A stretch of 49,761 nt of DNA from Candidatus Rokuibacteriota bacterium (GCA_003221455.1 QHRX01000017.1:1-49761); one strand, 5' to 3'. Shown: positions 39,454-49,388, counted from the stretch's first letter. Numbers and translations are program-made. The notes: a model not told the origin generated them from the letters alone.

Positions 39454-39551
39454 TGGCGGAAGCGTATGGGAGTCGAACCCATCGACCGTTTGTCTAGAAC
39501 GGTCCGCCGGATTTGAAGTCCGGGAGGCCCACCGGGATCCTAGACGCTTCC
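39454..39551 (-). tRNA. selC: tRNA-Sec (selenocysteine), anticodon UCA
   Basis: 98 bases including an encoded CCA. The acceptor stem has 8 pairs (GGAAGCGT with ACGCTTCC), as bacterial tRNA-Sec does. The anticodon arm is CCGGA-CTTCAAA-TCCGG (anticodon at 39514-39516). The long variable arm pairs GACCGTT with AACGGTC. The T arm is ATGGG-TTCGACT-CCCAT. Discriminator G73. All Sec-tRNA features are met; a serine tRNA would have a 7-bp acceptor and a different anticodon. Confidence 0.97.
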
Positions 39552-39584
39552 TGTTCTGTAACTCCGCCTCGCGGAAGCCTGATG

Positions 39585-39593
39585 AGTGTACCA
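39585..39593 (-). promoter_or_regulatory. Extended -10 promoter candidate for selC
   Basis: Minus-strand TGGTACACT is an extended -10 (TG, one base, TACACT) about 34 bases before the tRNA 5' end. No -35 is visible, as expected for extended -10 promoters. Low certainty. Confidence 0.3.
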
Positions 39594-39820
39594 TCGCCCG
39601 GGCGGAGCTCGCCGCCGAGCCGTCGGACGCCGGCGCGTCGAGCGTCACCGAGCCTGGGTGCACCTCTTCGCTAGGCAGTGGCGCCGGGGCGCGGGCGAGT
39701 CGACGCTGGCGGACGAGGACCGAGTCGGCTATGATGCGACCAGACTGGCGACAAGACGCCGTCAAACCCCGGACGCCGATTGCCCTGCGATCGGCTGCCT
39801 CCATGGAGAACGGTCCCCGT

Positions 39821-40624
39821 ATGGTGGGTCGAGGTGTGACGCCGGCGCTCGCGATCGCCGCCAGTCTCCTCGTCGCCGCCCCTGGTCTCGCCTCCGCCGA
39901 GCCGTACCTCGCCGGATTCGTGGGCGCCGCGATTACCGAGAACAAGGGGCTCGATACGACGCAAACCAACAACCCGCTCAGCGTCAACGGGGTGTCATTC
40001 CTCGACGGCACATTCAAGAATATCGGCTTCGATACGTCGGTCGTCTTCGGCGGAAAGGTCGGCTACTACTTCGACCATCCCGTCCTCGGCGGGAACTTCG
40101 GCCTGGAGCTCGAGGTCTACCACTTCGAACCCGACGTCGCCTCGCAGACCGTAGTGTTCTCGGGGACGGCGCGGACCATCTTCGGCACGACGCTGCCCCC
40201 GGAGTTTAGGACGACCATCCAGAAGGCGGACATCGACGTCACGGCCCTCGGACTCAACCTGCTCTACCGGCTCGAGCTCAGCCAGAGCGACAACTTCCCG
40301 CACGGCCGCTTCCAACCGTACGCGGGGGTCGGGCTCGGGCTCTTCATCGCGACGCTGTCGACGACGACGACCCCGTTCGACGCGAACAAGTCCATTGACG
40401 ACACCGACGTTCAGCCGGGGGGCCAAATCCTGGTGGGCGCGCGCTTTTTCCTGTCCCCGCACATCGCGATTTTCGCCGAGTACAAGTTCATTCAGACCGC
40501 CGAGTTCAGCTTCCGGTTCCAGGAGTCGGCCACGGCCCTGGGGCAGCCGGCCACCGAGACGGCCCGGGACCAGGCCGACCTCACCCAGCACCAGCTCATG
40601 GCGGGCGTCGGCTTCCACTGGTGA
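39821..40624 (+). CDS. Outer-membrane beta-barrel protein
   Basis: 267 residues from ATG 39821, chosen because it gives a clean signal peptide (VGRGVTPALAIAASLLVAAP then GLASA-EPY). The mature protein starts PYLAGFVGAAITENKGLDTT and has alternating amphipathic strands (FGGKVGYYFDH, NFGLELEVYHFEPD, ALGLNLLYRLEL, FQPYAGVGLGLFIATL, ILVGARFFLSPHIAIFAEYKF), ending HQLMAGVGFHW, with a C-terminal aromatic as is usual for outer-membrane barrels. About eight strands, of the OmpA-like/PagP-sized small-barrel group. Supports a diderm cell envelope. Specific role unknown. Longer starts upstream overlap non-conserved sequence. Confidence 0.8.
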   Translation: MVGRGVTPALAIAASLLVAAPGLASAEPYLAGFVGAAITENKGLDTTQTNNPLSVNGVSFLDGTFKNIGFDTSVVFGGKVGYYFDHPVLGGNFGLELEVYHFEPDVASQTVVFSGTARTIFGTTLPPEFRTTIQKADIDVTALGLNLLYRLELSQSDNFPHGRFQPYAGVGLGLFIATLSTTTTPFDANKSIDDTDVQPGGQILVGARFFLSPHIAIFAEYKFIQTAEFSFRFQESATALGQPATETARDQADLTQHQLMAGVGFHW

Positions 40625-40692
40625 TCGCCCGCCGCGGGCGAGACCTGGGATCGACGGGTCCCGGGGCCGGGGGCCGCTCCCGGGCCGGCGCC

Positions 40693-41973
40693 TCAGCGAA
40701 AGCTACGCTGGTCTGCCTCGGCCGCTGCCGGGAGGGGCGCGCTCGCGACCCGGATGCGGTCGCCGGGACGGATCCGGTTCAGACTCCCGAGCTTGTTCCA
40801 GCGCGCGATGTCCGTCACGCTCACATCGTACCTCTTAGCGATCTGGCTTAGGGTCTCGTCCTGGCGGACGACATGGACGGTCCGCTCCGGGGACGCCAGA
40901 ATCGCGAGCGCTACCGGGTCCTTGGCAGCCGGCGGCACCCTCAGCGTGTAGAAGGCACCGGGCGGCGTCACCCCGCGCCAGAGCTCGGGATTCAGGGTCC
41001 GGAGCGCCCCGGGAGCAAGCCCGGCCGCCCGCGCCAGCCGCCGAAGATCTGTCGCCGGCGGCGCCTGGACCGTCTCGAACTGCGGGGGGGAGTCCGTGGC
41101 GACCTCGAAGCCGTATCGGTCCGGAGCCCGCGCGATGAGCGTGATCGCCTGGATGGACGGCACGAAATCCTTCGTCTCGGTGCGGAGGTGGCGGCCCTGG
41201 GCGAGCTCCCAGAAGTCGGTCGTCCGCGAGAGCCTGATGGCGCGCGCGACCTTGACCTCGCCCGCGTTGTAGGCAGCCTGGGCGAGGAACCAGGATCCGA
41301 ACTGTTTGTACAGATCGCCAAGGTACGCAGCGGCGGCGGCCGTCGATTTCTCGGGGTCGAGCCGTTCGTCCACCCACCGGTCGACCCGAAGGCCGTAGAG
41401 CCGCCCCGTCCGCGCCATGAACTGCCAGAGCCCCTTGGCCCCGACGCGCGACACCGCCCCCGGGTCGAACCCGCTCTCGATCATGGCCGTGAAGGCGAGG
41501 TCCTCGGGGAGGCCACGGTCCCGAAAGGTGCGCCGCACCATCTCCCGGTAACGGCTCGACCGCCCGAGCCAACGGGCGATCACCCGGCGCTGGTCACCGG
41601 TGAAGCGGTCCAAGAAGTAGTGGACGCGGTCGTTCTCGACGACCGGGTAGTCCGGATAGCGCCGGAGCCGTGCCCGGAGGTCCGCACCGTCCTCCTGAGT
41701 CGCCGCCGGGCTGGCCGGTCGGTCACCCCAGAAGAACAGTCTCGGGGTGGGGGCGGGGGCGAGGGGGGCGGCCTCGACGGCACTGGAACCAGCTGAATCG
41801 AGCGGGGGTTTCAGGGAAGGAGCCGGATCGGCTGCCGGGGACGGGGGGGGGAGATCAGCGTGGTCGACGAGGGGCTGCTCGGAGCACACCACCACCGCCC
41901 CGGGCCCGAGGACCGCCAGGACCAGGATGAGCGGCACTACGTGCGACGGGAGCAACTTGGCTCGAGCGGCCAT
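40693..41973 (-). CDS. mltD: Membrane-bound lytic transglycosylase with LysM (MltD-like)
   Basis: 426 residues. A signal or anchor segment (about 11-30) ends with a cysteine (VVVC30) in a weak lipobox. After a Pro/Ala-rich linker the transglycosylase domain (about 110-290) has the catalytic Glu166 in AMIESGFDPGAVSRVGAKGL, the WQFM motif, and AAYNAGEVKVARAI. A LysM domain (about 371-414: VVRQDETLSQIAKRYDVSV then IRPGDRIRVA) binds peptidoglycan. E. coli MltD has the same order but two LysM copies. It cleaves glycan strands to 1,6-anhydro-muropeptides. A TTATCT hexamer 7 bases before the ATG may be its -10. Confidence 0.9.
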   Translation of the reverse strand: MAARAKLLPSHVVPLILVLAVLGPGAVVVCSEQPLVDHADLPPPSPAADPAPSLKPPLDSAGSSAVEAAPLAPAPTPRLFFWGDRPASPAATQEDGADLRARLRRYPDYPVVENDRVHYFLDRFTGDQRRVIARWLGRSSRYREMVRRTFRDRGLPEDLAFTAMIESGFDPGAVSRVGAKGLWQFMARTGRLYGLRVDRWVDERLDPEKSTAAAAAYLGDLYKQFGSWFLAQAAYNAGEVKVARAIRLSRTTDFWELAQGRHLRTETKDFVPSIQAITLIARAPDRYGFEVATDSPPQFETVQAPPATDLRRLARAAGLAPGALRTLNPELWRGVTPPGAFYTLRVPPAAKDPVALAILASPERTVHVVRQDETLSQIAKRYDVSVTDIARWNKLGSLNRIRPGDRIRVASAPLPAAAEADQRSFR

Positions 41974-42150
41974 ATGGGGTAGATAACGCTAATATCTATG
42001 TACCATTTGTGGCGCCCCTCAGTCAAACTGGTTGATGGAAGCGCGCCCTGGGATCGACACGCTTGAGGCTTTTTCTCCGATTTGGCAGTGTGTTATGGAA
42101 GGGGGTGCTCAGAAAGCCGGGATGGTCTCAGCTCGAAACCCTAACCCCTA

Positions 42151-42159
42151 AAAGGAGGT
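42151..42159 (+). promoter_or_regulatory. Near-consensus Shine-Dalgarno AAAGGAGGT
   Basis: AAAGGAGGT lies 7 bases before the GTG at 42167. It is the strongest ribosome-binding site in the window and explains the use of a GTG start; it suggests high expression. Confidence 0.75.
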
Positions 42160-42166
42160 CTGTGAC

Positions 42167-42589
42167 GTGAAGAAGGGACTGGCCGTGTTGGTGACACTCG
42201 TGTTCATGACCGGTATGGCCGGCGCCGTCCTCGCCCAGGACAAAAAGGCGCCAGGCGCGATGGACAAACCGACCGACGCTAAGGCAATGGCGATGAAGGC
42301 CCACTACGCCAGCGGCACCGTAAAGTCCGCGGCGGCGGACAGCATCGTGGTGACGGGCAAGGAGGGTAGGGGCAAGAACACCAAAGAGGGAGAGTGGACG
42401 TTCGCCCTCGACGATAAGACGATGATCAGGAAGTCTGGCAAGGCGATCACCGCCGCCGACATCCAGTCGGGCGACTGGGTGAGCGTCAAGTATATGGACC
42501 ACGACGGCAAGGCCGTGGCCGAGCGAGTCGCGGTCAAGCCCGGCAAGAAGATGGCCGGCGCCAAAAACCCTTGCGCGGCCAAGAAATAG
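42167..42589 (+). CDS. Small secreted protein, DUF5666-like
   Basis: 140 residues from GTG 42167. The signal peptide is KKGLAVLVTLVFMTGMAG followed by AVLAQ. The mature part (about 115 residues, highly Lys-rich) contains SGTVKSAAADSIVVTGKEG, WTFALDDKTMIRKSGKAIT, IQSGDWVSVKYMD and AERVAVK, the repeating-strand pattern of DUF5666-like OB-type periplasmic proteins. It ends GAKNPCAAKK with a single cysteine. Strong Shine-Dalgarno sequence and a strong downstream hairpin suggest an abundant monocistronic message. Function unknown. Confidence 0.8.
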   Translation: MKKGLAVLVTLVFMTGMAGAVLAQDKKAPGAMDKPTDAKAMAMKAHYASGTVKSAAADSIVVTGKEGRGKNTKEGEWTFALDDKTMIRKSGKAITAADIQSGDWVSVKYMDHDGKAVAERVAVKPGKKMAGAKNPCAAKK

Positions 42590-42615
42590 CGGGCGCCCAC
42601 GGTCCCACGATGGGG

Positions 42616-42649
42616 GGCAGGACACCGTCCTAAGGGGCGGTGTCCTGCC
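42616..42649. terminator. Bidirectional hairpin terminator
   Basis: GGCAGGACACCG and CGGTGTCCTGCC form a perfect 12-bp stem with a 10-base loop. It lies after the 42167-42589 gene and covers the last codons and TAG stop of the convergent gene at 42630, so it can end both transcripts. No U-tract follows on the plus strand. Confidence 0.6.
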
Positions 42650-43277
42650 GCATCGTCTCCTCGATCACCCCGCTGAACCAGACGTCCCGATCGGTGAGCT
42701 CGACGGCTGCGACGGCACCCGCCCTGACCGTCACCGGAATCATCCAGTAGCGCACCGCCCAGAACCCGACGAGCCGGGGGGCGAGGGCAAAGAGCTCCTT
42801 TTCCTGGCGTTTGGGCCTCTTCGCCGCCACCGGGTTCCAGACCTGGTGGCGCGCCCACAGGAGCCACGGCCCGGCCGCCATCTCGCCGAACGAGGCGCGG
42901 CCGTCGGGACCGACCAGACCTGACAGCACGAGGTCGGCGGCGCCGGCCTCCCAGACGGCCCGCTCGTAGGCCTCCTCGCGCCGACGGAGCTCGAGCGCGG
43001 CCGCCCGGTACGTGCGCAGCGACTCACGGGATTGACCCTTGATCCGTTCAAGCTCGGTGACGAAGGAGTCGGAGAACGGCACCAGCACGATCGCCGCACC
43101 GGGTAGAGGGAGGTCGGGGCCTCCGACCGCCCGGCGCCCCGTGAAGGCGCGTACGTCCACGCCGCCGACCTCGTGCCGGTTCGCGGCCAGCCGGTAGGAC
43201 TCGACCGTCGGCGCCGCGGCGCCGAGGGCCTGCGCCGCCGACAGCGGCAGGATCGCGAGGAGGGCCACCCGCCTCAT
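42630..43277 (-). CDS. Secreted protein of unknown function
   Basis: About 215 residues from ATG 43275-43277, which overlaps the stop of the acyltransferase gene (ATGA). Signal peptide RRVALLAILPLSAAQALGAA. The mature part begins PTVESYRLAANRHEVGGVDV, and has a beta-rich first half (PLPGAAIVLVPFSDSF), a helical charged middle (ALELRRREEAYERAVWEAGA), and a beta-rich end (GPWLLWARHQVWNP, VTVRAGAVAAVELTDRDVWF). It may be a carboxypeptidase-regulatory-like or Ig-like envelope protein. No family recognised. A longer frame to 43367 is rejected. Confidence 0.6.
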   Translation of the reverse strand: MRRVALLAILPLSAAQALGAAAPTVESYRLAANRHEVGGVDVRAFTGRRAVGGPDLPLPGAAIVLVPFSDSFVTELERIKGQSRESLRTYRAAALELRRREEAYERAVWEAGAADLVLSGLVGPDGRASFGEMAAGPWLLWARHQVWNPVAAKRPKRQEKELFALAPRLVGFWAVRYWMIPVTVRAGAVAAVELTDRDVWFSGVIEETMRQDTAP

Positions 43278-44083
43278 GAGGCGGACGGGCGCGTGCGCCA
43301 CCGCCGGTGTAGCCAGAACCACTGCTCGGGCCAGCGGCGGATCGTCGCCTCCGTGCGTTGCGCGCACTGCGCCGTCAGCTCGACGACGGCGGCGTCGGGC
43401 GAACCCGCGGCGGGCGGCCCGAGCGCCGCCTCGACGACGATGCGGTGGCGGCCGTCGGGCTCGCGGTGGATGAAGACGGGCACGATGGGCCGCCCGGTCC
43501 TCAGCGACAGGAGCGCCAGGCTCCGCGACGTGCTGGTCGGCCGGCCGAAGAACGGCACGAACACGCCTTCAGCGCGGGAGGCGTTCTGGTCGAGCAGGAT
43601 TCCGATCATCCGGCCACGCCGGAGCGCGTCGACCACGGCCGGGAGCGCCCGCCGCTTGGCGATCAGCTCGGCGCCAGTCCGCGCCCGGAGCCGCTCGGCG
43701 AGCCGGTTCAGTAGTGGGGAATCGAGCGGGCGGACGACGACCGCGAGCGGCAGGCCGGCCAGGATGTGCGCGAGCCCGAGGAGCTCCCAGTTGCCGAAGT
43801 GTCCGGTCAGGAGGAGGATGCCGCCCGGAGTCCCGGCCGCCGCCCGCAGGTGCTCGAGCCCGTCGACGCTCACGCGCGACAGCATGATGCCAGGGTCGGC
43901 CACCAGCAGGAGGGCGCTCTCGACGAGCGTCATGCCGAGGTGCCGGAAGGAGGCGCGACAGAGCCGCTGCCGGGCGGCCGTGGACTGGTCCGGGAAGGCG
44001 ATGGCGAGGTTCTCGAGCGCCACCCGGCGCCGGCCCCGGAGGCCCGCATAGAGGAGGTCGCCGAGCCGGCGGCCGAGCCACAG
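43274..44083 (-). CDS. LpxL/HtrB-family lipid A acyltransferase
   Basis: About 270 residues; the family start is poorly defined. The HX4(D/E) motif HFGNWE (about residue 110) and the RRVALENLAIAFPDQS, NRLAERLRARTGAELI and GILLDQNASRAEGVFVPFFG segments are typical of late acyltransferases of lipid A or of related phosphatidylinositol mannoside acyltransferases. No ATG, GTG or TTG lies in the right frame before the conserved part; a CTG at 44081-44083, 2 bases after the DedA stop, or GTG 44023 inside the motif are the candidates, so the start here is a guess. It follows dedA and precedes a secreted protein coupled by ATGA. Confidence 0.8.
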   Translation of the reverse strand: MWLGRRLGDLLYAGLRGRRRVALENLAIAFPDQSTAARQRLCRASFRHLGMTLVESALLLVADPGIMLSRVSVDGLEHLRAAAGTPGGILLLTGHFGNWELLGLAHILAGLPLAVVVRPLDSPLLNRLAERLRARTGAELIAKRRALPAVVDALRRGRMIGILLDQNASRAEGVFVPFFGRPTSTSRSLALLSLRTGRPIVPVFIHREPDGRHRIVVEAALGPPAAGSPDAAVVELTAQCAQRTEATIRRWPEQWFWLHRRWRTRPSAS

Positions 44084-44085
44084 AG

Positions 44086-44715
44086 CTAGGCGGAACGCCG
44101 CCTCCGCTCCCGGACGACCTCCGTCACGATCGGGACGAGCGAGAGCACGATCACGACGCCGGCCACGATGTGGACGTAGGAGCCGACGTTCGGGATCGCC
44201 CGCCCCAGCAGATATCCGGCGCTCGTCATGAGGATGACCCATCCGAGGCCCCCCGCGACATTGTAGAAAAGGAAGCGACGGTACTCCATTTGTCCGATGC
44301 CGGCGACGACGGGCGCAAAGGTCCGGATGATCGGCACGAAACGCGCGATCACGATGGTCTTGGCGCCGTAACGCGCGTAGAAGTCCCGTGTGCGGACGAG
44401 GTGCCGGGGGTTGAACACCAGCGACTGCTCGCGCTGGAACAGGATCGGGCCCGCCCGATGGCCGATGGCGTAGCCGGTGCTGTCGCCGGCAACGGCGGCG
44501 ATCGTCAGCAGCCCCATGAGGGCCCACACGTTCAGCCCGCCGGCGGCGGCCACGAGCCCCGCGATGACCAGAAGCGAGTCGCCCGGCAGGAACAGGCCGA
44601 CGAGGAGCCCGGTCTCGGTGAAGACGATCGCGAAGAGGACCGCGTACCCTCCCCACCGGATCGCCTCCTGAATCGCGGCGGGCGCTCCGGTGAGGAGGCC
44701 GTAGAGCGCGTCCAC
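44086..44715 (-). CDS. DedA-family membrane protein
   Basis: 209 residues. The DedA (SNARE-associated/VTT) landmarks are GLLVGLFLPGDSLLVIAGLVA (in part, about residues 34-54), GDSTGYAIGHRAGP (about 78), FYARYGAKTIVIARFVPIIR (about 113), and GGLGWVILMTSAGYLLG. Recent work links DedA-type proteins to scrambling or flipping of undecaprenyl phosphate and phosphatidylethanolamine, with roles in envelope homeostasis and antimicrobial peptide resistance; which lipid is moved here is not known. Membrane topology of about five helices including re-entrant loops. It starts 7 bases after the hppA stop. Confidence 0.9.
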   Translation of the reverse strand: MDALYGLLTGAPAAIQEAIRWGGYAVLFAIVFTETGLLVGLFLPGDSLLVIAGLVAAAGGLNVWALMGLLTIAAVAGDSTGYAIGHRAGPILFQREQSLVFNPRHLVRTRDFYARYGAKTIVIARFVPIIRTFAPVVAGIGQMEYRRFLFYNVAGGLGWVILMTSAGYLLGRAIPNVGSYVHIVAGVVIVLSLVPIVTEVVRERRRRSA

Positions 44716-44722
44716 CCGGCCC

Positions 44723-47242
<2,520 letters not shown>

Positions 47243-47344
47243 GATGTGGGTCTCCTGGAGTAACGTCCCCTGTTCGTGGCCGCCCGGGCCCCCACGGCGG
47301 CATTTCACTCTACGCGATGCGTCGAAGGGTGTCAAAAGGGATGC

Positions 47345-47350
47345 TAAGAT
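47345..47350 (+). promoter_or_regulatory. -10 hexamer TAAGAT before the 47357 ORF
   Basis: TAAGAT is followed by 6 bases and the ATG at 47357, with no Shine-Dalgarno sequence. No convincing -35. It would drive the small ORF and yacG-rhomboid-S2P. Confidence 0.35.
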
Positions 47351-47356
47351 GGCGGC

Positions 47357-47482
47357 ATGATTGACCCCTTCAACGACGAGCCGGTCGCCGGTCACGGCGT
47401 CGAGCTCGACCCGGAGTGGGACGCGATCTTCGCGTGGAGTTACGGGCCGCGGGCGTGGAATGTCGGGTGCGGGTGAAGCTGA
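47357..47482 (+). CDS. Candidate microprotein with UGA near its end (Cys-Gly-Sec-Ser)
   Basis: The reading frame ATG 47357 to TGA 47474-47476 gives 39 residues ([19 protein letters not shown], then [11 protein letters not shown]), with G/C at nearly every third codon position, so it looks coded. The TGA follows TGC-GGG (Cys-Gly), and one codon later (AGC) is a TGA stop. Reading the first TGA as selenocysteine would give ...GCGUS-stop, with a CxU redox pair at the C-terminus and 41 residues. A hairpin lies 18 bases after the UGA. The alternative is a 39-residue non-selenoprotein with tandem stops. Selenium machinery is present in the window. Homology is unknown. It may act with the adjacent YacG. 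Confidence 0.4.
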
Positions 47483-47487
47483 CGCCG

Positions 47488-47505
47488 CGCCGCGAGGACG
47501 CGGCG
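47488..47505 (+). promoter_or_regulatory. Hairpin: SECIS candidate and/or yacG translation control
   Basis: CGCCGCG-AGGA-CGCGGCG is a perfect 7-bp stem with an AGGA loop. The loop starts 18 bases after the UGA at 47474 and has G at its second position. But the loop is also the GAGGA ribosome-binding site of yacG (GTG 47505), and the 3' arm ends on the first base of that GTG. It may serve translation of yacG instead. Confidence 0.45.
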
Positions 47506-47666
47506 TGACCTGTCCGACCTGCGGCGGGCCGACGCCCTGGTCCGGCAACCCCCACCGGCCGTTCTGCTCCCTGACGTGCCGCCTGATCGACCTCGGCGGG
47601 TGGCTCGACGAGCGCTACCGGATCGCCAGCCCGCGGCCGGAAGACGACGATCCGAATGTTCCGTAA
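47505..47666 (+). CDS. yacG: YacG-family zinc-ribbon protein (DNA gyrase inhibitor family)
   Basis: 53 residues from GTG 47505. The YacG zinc site [10 protein letters not shown] followed by [14 protein letters not shown] gives the family pattern CxxC...CxxxC. The C-terminus [17 protein letters not shown] is typical. E. coli YacG binds and inhibits DNA gyrase. GAGGA 6 bases before the GTG is the ribosome-binding site, inside a hairpin loop. Its stop overlaps the rhomboid start by 11 bases. A longer frame start at 47361 is not used. Confidence 0.9.
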   Translation: MTCPTCGGPTPWSGNPHRPFCSLTCRLIDLGGWLDERYRIASPRPEDDDPNVP

Positions 47667-48486
47667 GACGAGCGGCGCGATCCTCTGCCCGTCCTGCGGA
47701 CGCATCACGAATGCCGACGCCGAGGTCTGCCTCTCCTGCGGATTCCGTCGGCCGGGCCTGTGGGGGTTCGGCGCGGCGCTGGGCAAGCTCGCCGGATCGC
47801 TCGACGTCACGAAGGGGATCAGCGCCGCCTGCGTGGCGCTGTACGTGCTGAGCCTCGTCATCGACCCGGTGGCAGCCCTCCGACCGCGCGGGCCGTTCGA
47901 GCTGCTGGCGCCGAGCGGCCGGGCGCTCCAGCAGCTCGGGATGACGGGGGCGCTCGCCTGGGACGCCGGGCGCTGGTGGACGCTCGTCACCGCGATCTAC
48001 CTGCACGGCGGGCTCCTGCACATCCTCTTCAACGTCCTCTGGATCCGCCAGCTCGGCCCCGCCGTCGAACAGCTCTTCGGGCCGGCCCGTCTGGCCGTGA
48101 TCTTCACGGCCGCCGGGGTCGCCGGGTTCGCGCTCTCCAACTACGCCGGCGTCCCGTTTACGATCGGTGCGTCCGGATCGATCTTCGGGCTCTTGGGCGC
48201 GATGGTCGCGTACGGGCGGCAGCGCGGGGGCGTGTTCGGGTCGCTCGTGCTCCGCCAGTACGGGCAGTGGGCGCTCGTCCTGTTCATCTTCGGCTTTCTC
48301 ATGTCGGGCGTGAACAACCTCGCGCACGCGGGCGGGTTCGCGGGTGGCCTCCTCAGCGCGGTGCTCCTGGGCTCGCGGGAGCGGCGGCGGGAGACGGGGC
48401 TCGACCACCTCCTCGTGCTCGGGGTCGCCGGGTTCACGATCTTCGCCTTCGCCCTCGCGCTCTATCACGGCTTCCTCGCGCCTTAG
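47656..48486 (+). CDS. Rhomboid-family intramembrane serine protease with N-terminal zinc ribbon
   Basis: 276 residues. The N-terminus has a CxxC...CxxC zinc ribbon (Cys11, Cys14, Cys25, Cys28). Six or more transmembrane helices follow. The active site is Ser173 in [10 protein letters not shown] and His224 in [51 protein letters not shown] and [16 protein letters not shown] are rhomboid landmarks. It cleaves transmembrane proteins within the bilayer. Located 11 bases upstream of a site-2 protease gene, so the two may be used in one proteolytic pathway; that is inference. Confidence 0.9.
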   Translation: MFRKTSGAILCPSCGRITNADAEVCLSCGFRRPGLWGFGAALGKLAGSLDVTKGISAACVALYVLSLVIDPVAALRPRGPFELLAPSGRALQQLGMTGALAWDAGRWWTLVTAIYLHGGLLHILFNVLWIRQLGPAVEQLFGPARLAVIFTAAGVAGFALSNYAGVPFTIGASGSIFGLLGAMVAYGRQRGGVFGSLVLRQYGQWALVLFIFGFLMSGVNNLAHAGGFAGGLLSAVLLGSRERRRETGLDHLLVLGVAGFTIFAFALALYHGFLAP

Positions 48487-48497
48487 CGACGCCGGGG

Positions 48498-49148
48498 ATG
48501 CCCGCTCTCTTCGGCGATCCCGCGGCCCTCCTCGGCGCCGTCGTCCTGAAGCTGCCCGCGCTTCTCGTCGCGGTGACCGTCCACGAGGTGGCGCACGGGC
48601 TAGTCGCGGACCGGCTCGGCGACCCCACCGCGCGGCTCCGGGGCCGGCTCACGCTGAACCCGGTGCCGCACATCGATCCCCTGGGCGCGCTGACCTTCGT
48701 GGTGGCGGGCTTCGGATGGGCCAAGCCCGTGCCCGTCGACGTCGGTAACCTCCGGCATCCCGTCCGCGACATGGCGTGGGTCGCGGCGGCGGGACCGGCC
48801 TCCAACTTCGCGGTCGCCTTCCTCGGTCTCCTGGCCTTCGCCGTCGCGCGGCGAACGGCCGGCGTGCCGCTCGTGAGCGGACTCTTGGCCGGGGTGTTTC
48901 TGTGGGTCTACCGGTTCAACCTGGCGCTCGCGATCTTCAACCTGATCCCGCTGCCACCGCTCGACGGCGGCCACTTTCTCCCCTACGTCCTGCCCCGGCG
49001 CGCCGGGCCGCTCCTGCGGGAGCTCGAGCGGTACGGGCCGCTCCTGCTCGTGGTGATCCTGCTGAGCGGCGCGGCGGGGTTCGTCCTGGACCCGGTCATC
49101 CGCTGGGTCAGCGGGATCTACGTCGCGGTCGTGAAGATCCTCGTCTGA
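48498..49148 (+). CDS. Site-2 protease (M50 family), YwhC-like
   Basis: 216 residues with about 5-6 transmembrane helices. The zinc motif HEVAH (His29, Glu30, His33) in TVHEVAHGLVADRLGDPTA is followed by RGRLTLNPVPHIDPLG and FGWAKPVPVDV, then the second motif NLIPLPPLDGGH (the zinc-ligating Asp). This compact form without a PDZ domain matches the YwhC subfamily. ATG 48498 follows GCCGGGG. It is separated by 11 bases from the rhomboid gene, and the strong terminator hairpin at 49171 ends the unit. Confidence 0.93.
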   Translation: MPALFGDPAALLGAVVLKLPALLVAVTVHEVAHGLVADRLGDPTARLRGRLTLNPVPHIDPLGALTFVVAGFGWAKPVPVDVGNLRHPVRDMAWVAAAGPASNFAVAFLGLLAFAVARRTAGVPLVSGLLAGVFLWVYRFNLALAIFNLIPLPPLDGGHFLPYVLPRRAGPLLRELERYGPLLLVVILLSGAAGFVLDPVIRWVSGIYVAVVKILV

Positions 49149-49170
49149 GGCGAGGACCGGGGAAGAAACC

Positions 49171-49198
49171 AGCGCCCGGGTCTCGCGACCCGGGCGCT
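49171..49198. terminator. Bidirectional terminator between M50 gene and rRNA operon
   Basis: AGCGCCCGGGTC-TCGC-GACCCGGGCGCT is a perfect 12-bp stem with a TCGC tetraloop. On the plus strand it is followed by CGTGTTTA, on the minus strand by GGTTTCTTCC. It can end both the protease gene and the convergent 5S-ending rRNA transcript. Confidence 0.75.
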
Positions 49199-49206
49199 CG
49201 TGTTTA

Positions 49207-49323
<117 letters not shown>

Positions 49324-49388
49324 AATCGCGTTTGACTCCCGATACGGAGATTCTCGAGTGCAGCCAGGCGTTTTTGACGAGTTCAAAC

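Noticed and set aside
39454-39551. Serine-type tRNA with long variable arm
   Set aside because: The 8-bp acceptor stem and UCA anticodon identify tRNA-Sec; a tRNA-Ser would have a 7-bp acceptor and a serine anticodon.
38896-40017. 373-codon extension of the DUF3105 frame
   Set aside because: The extension crosses the tRNA-Sec gene; the conserved part begins at ATG 39441.
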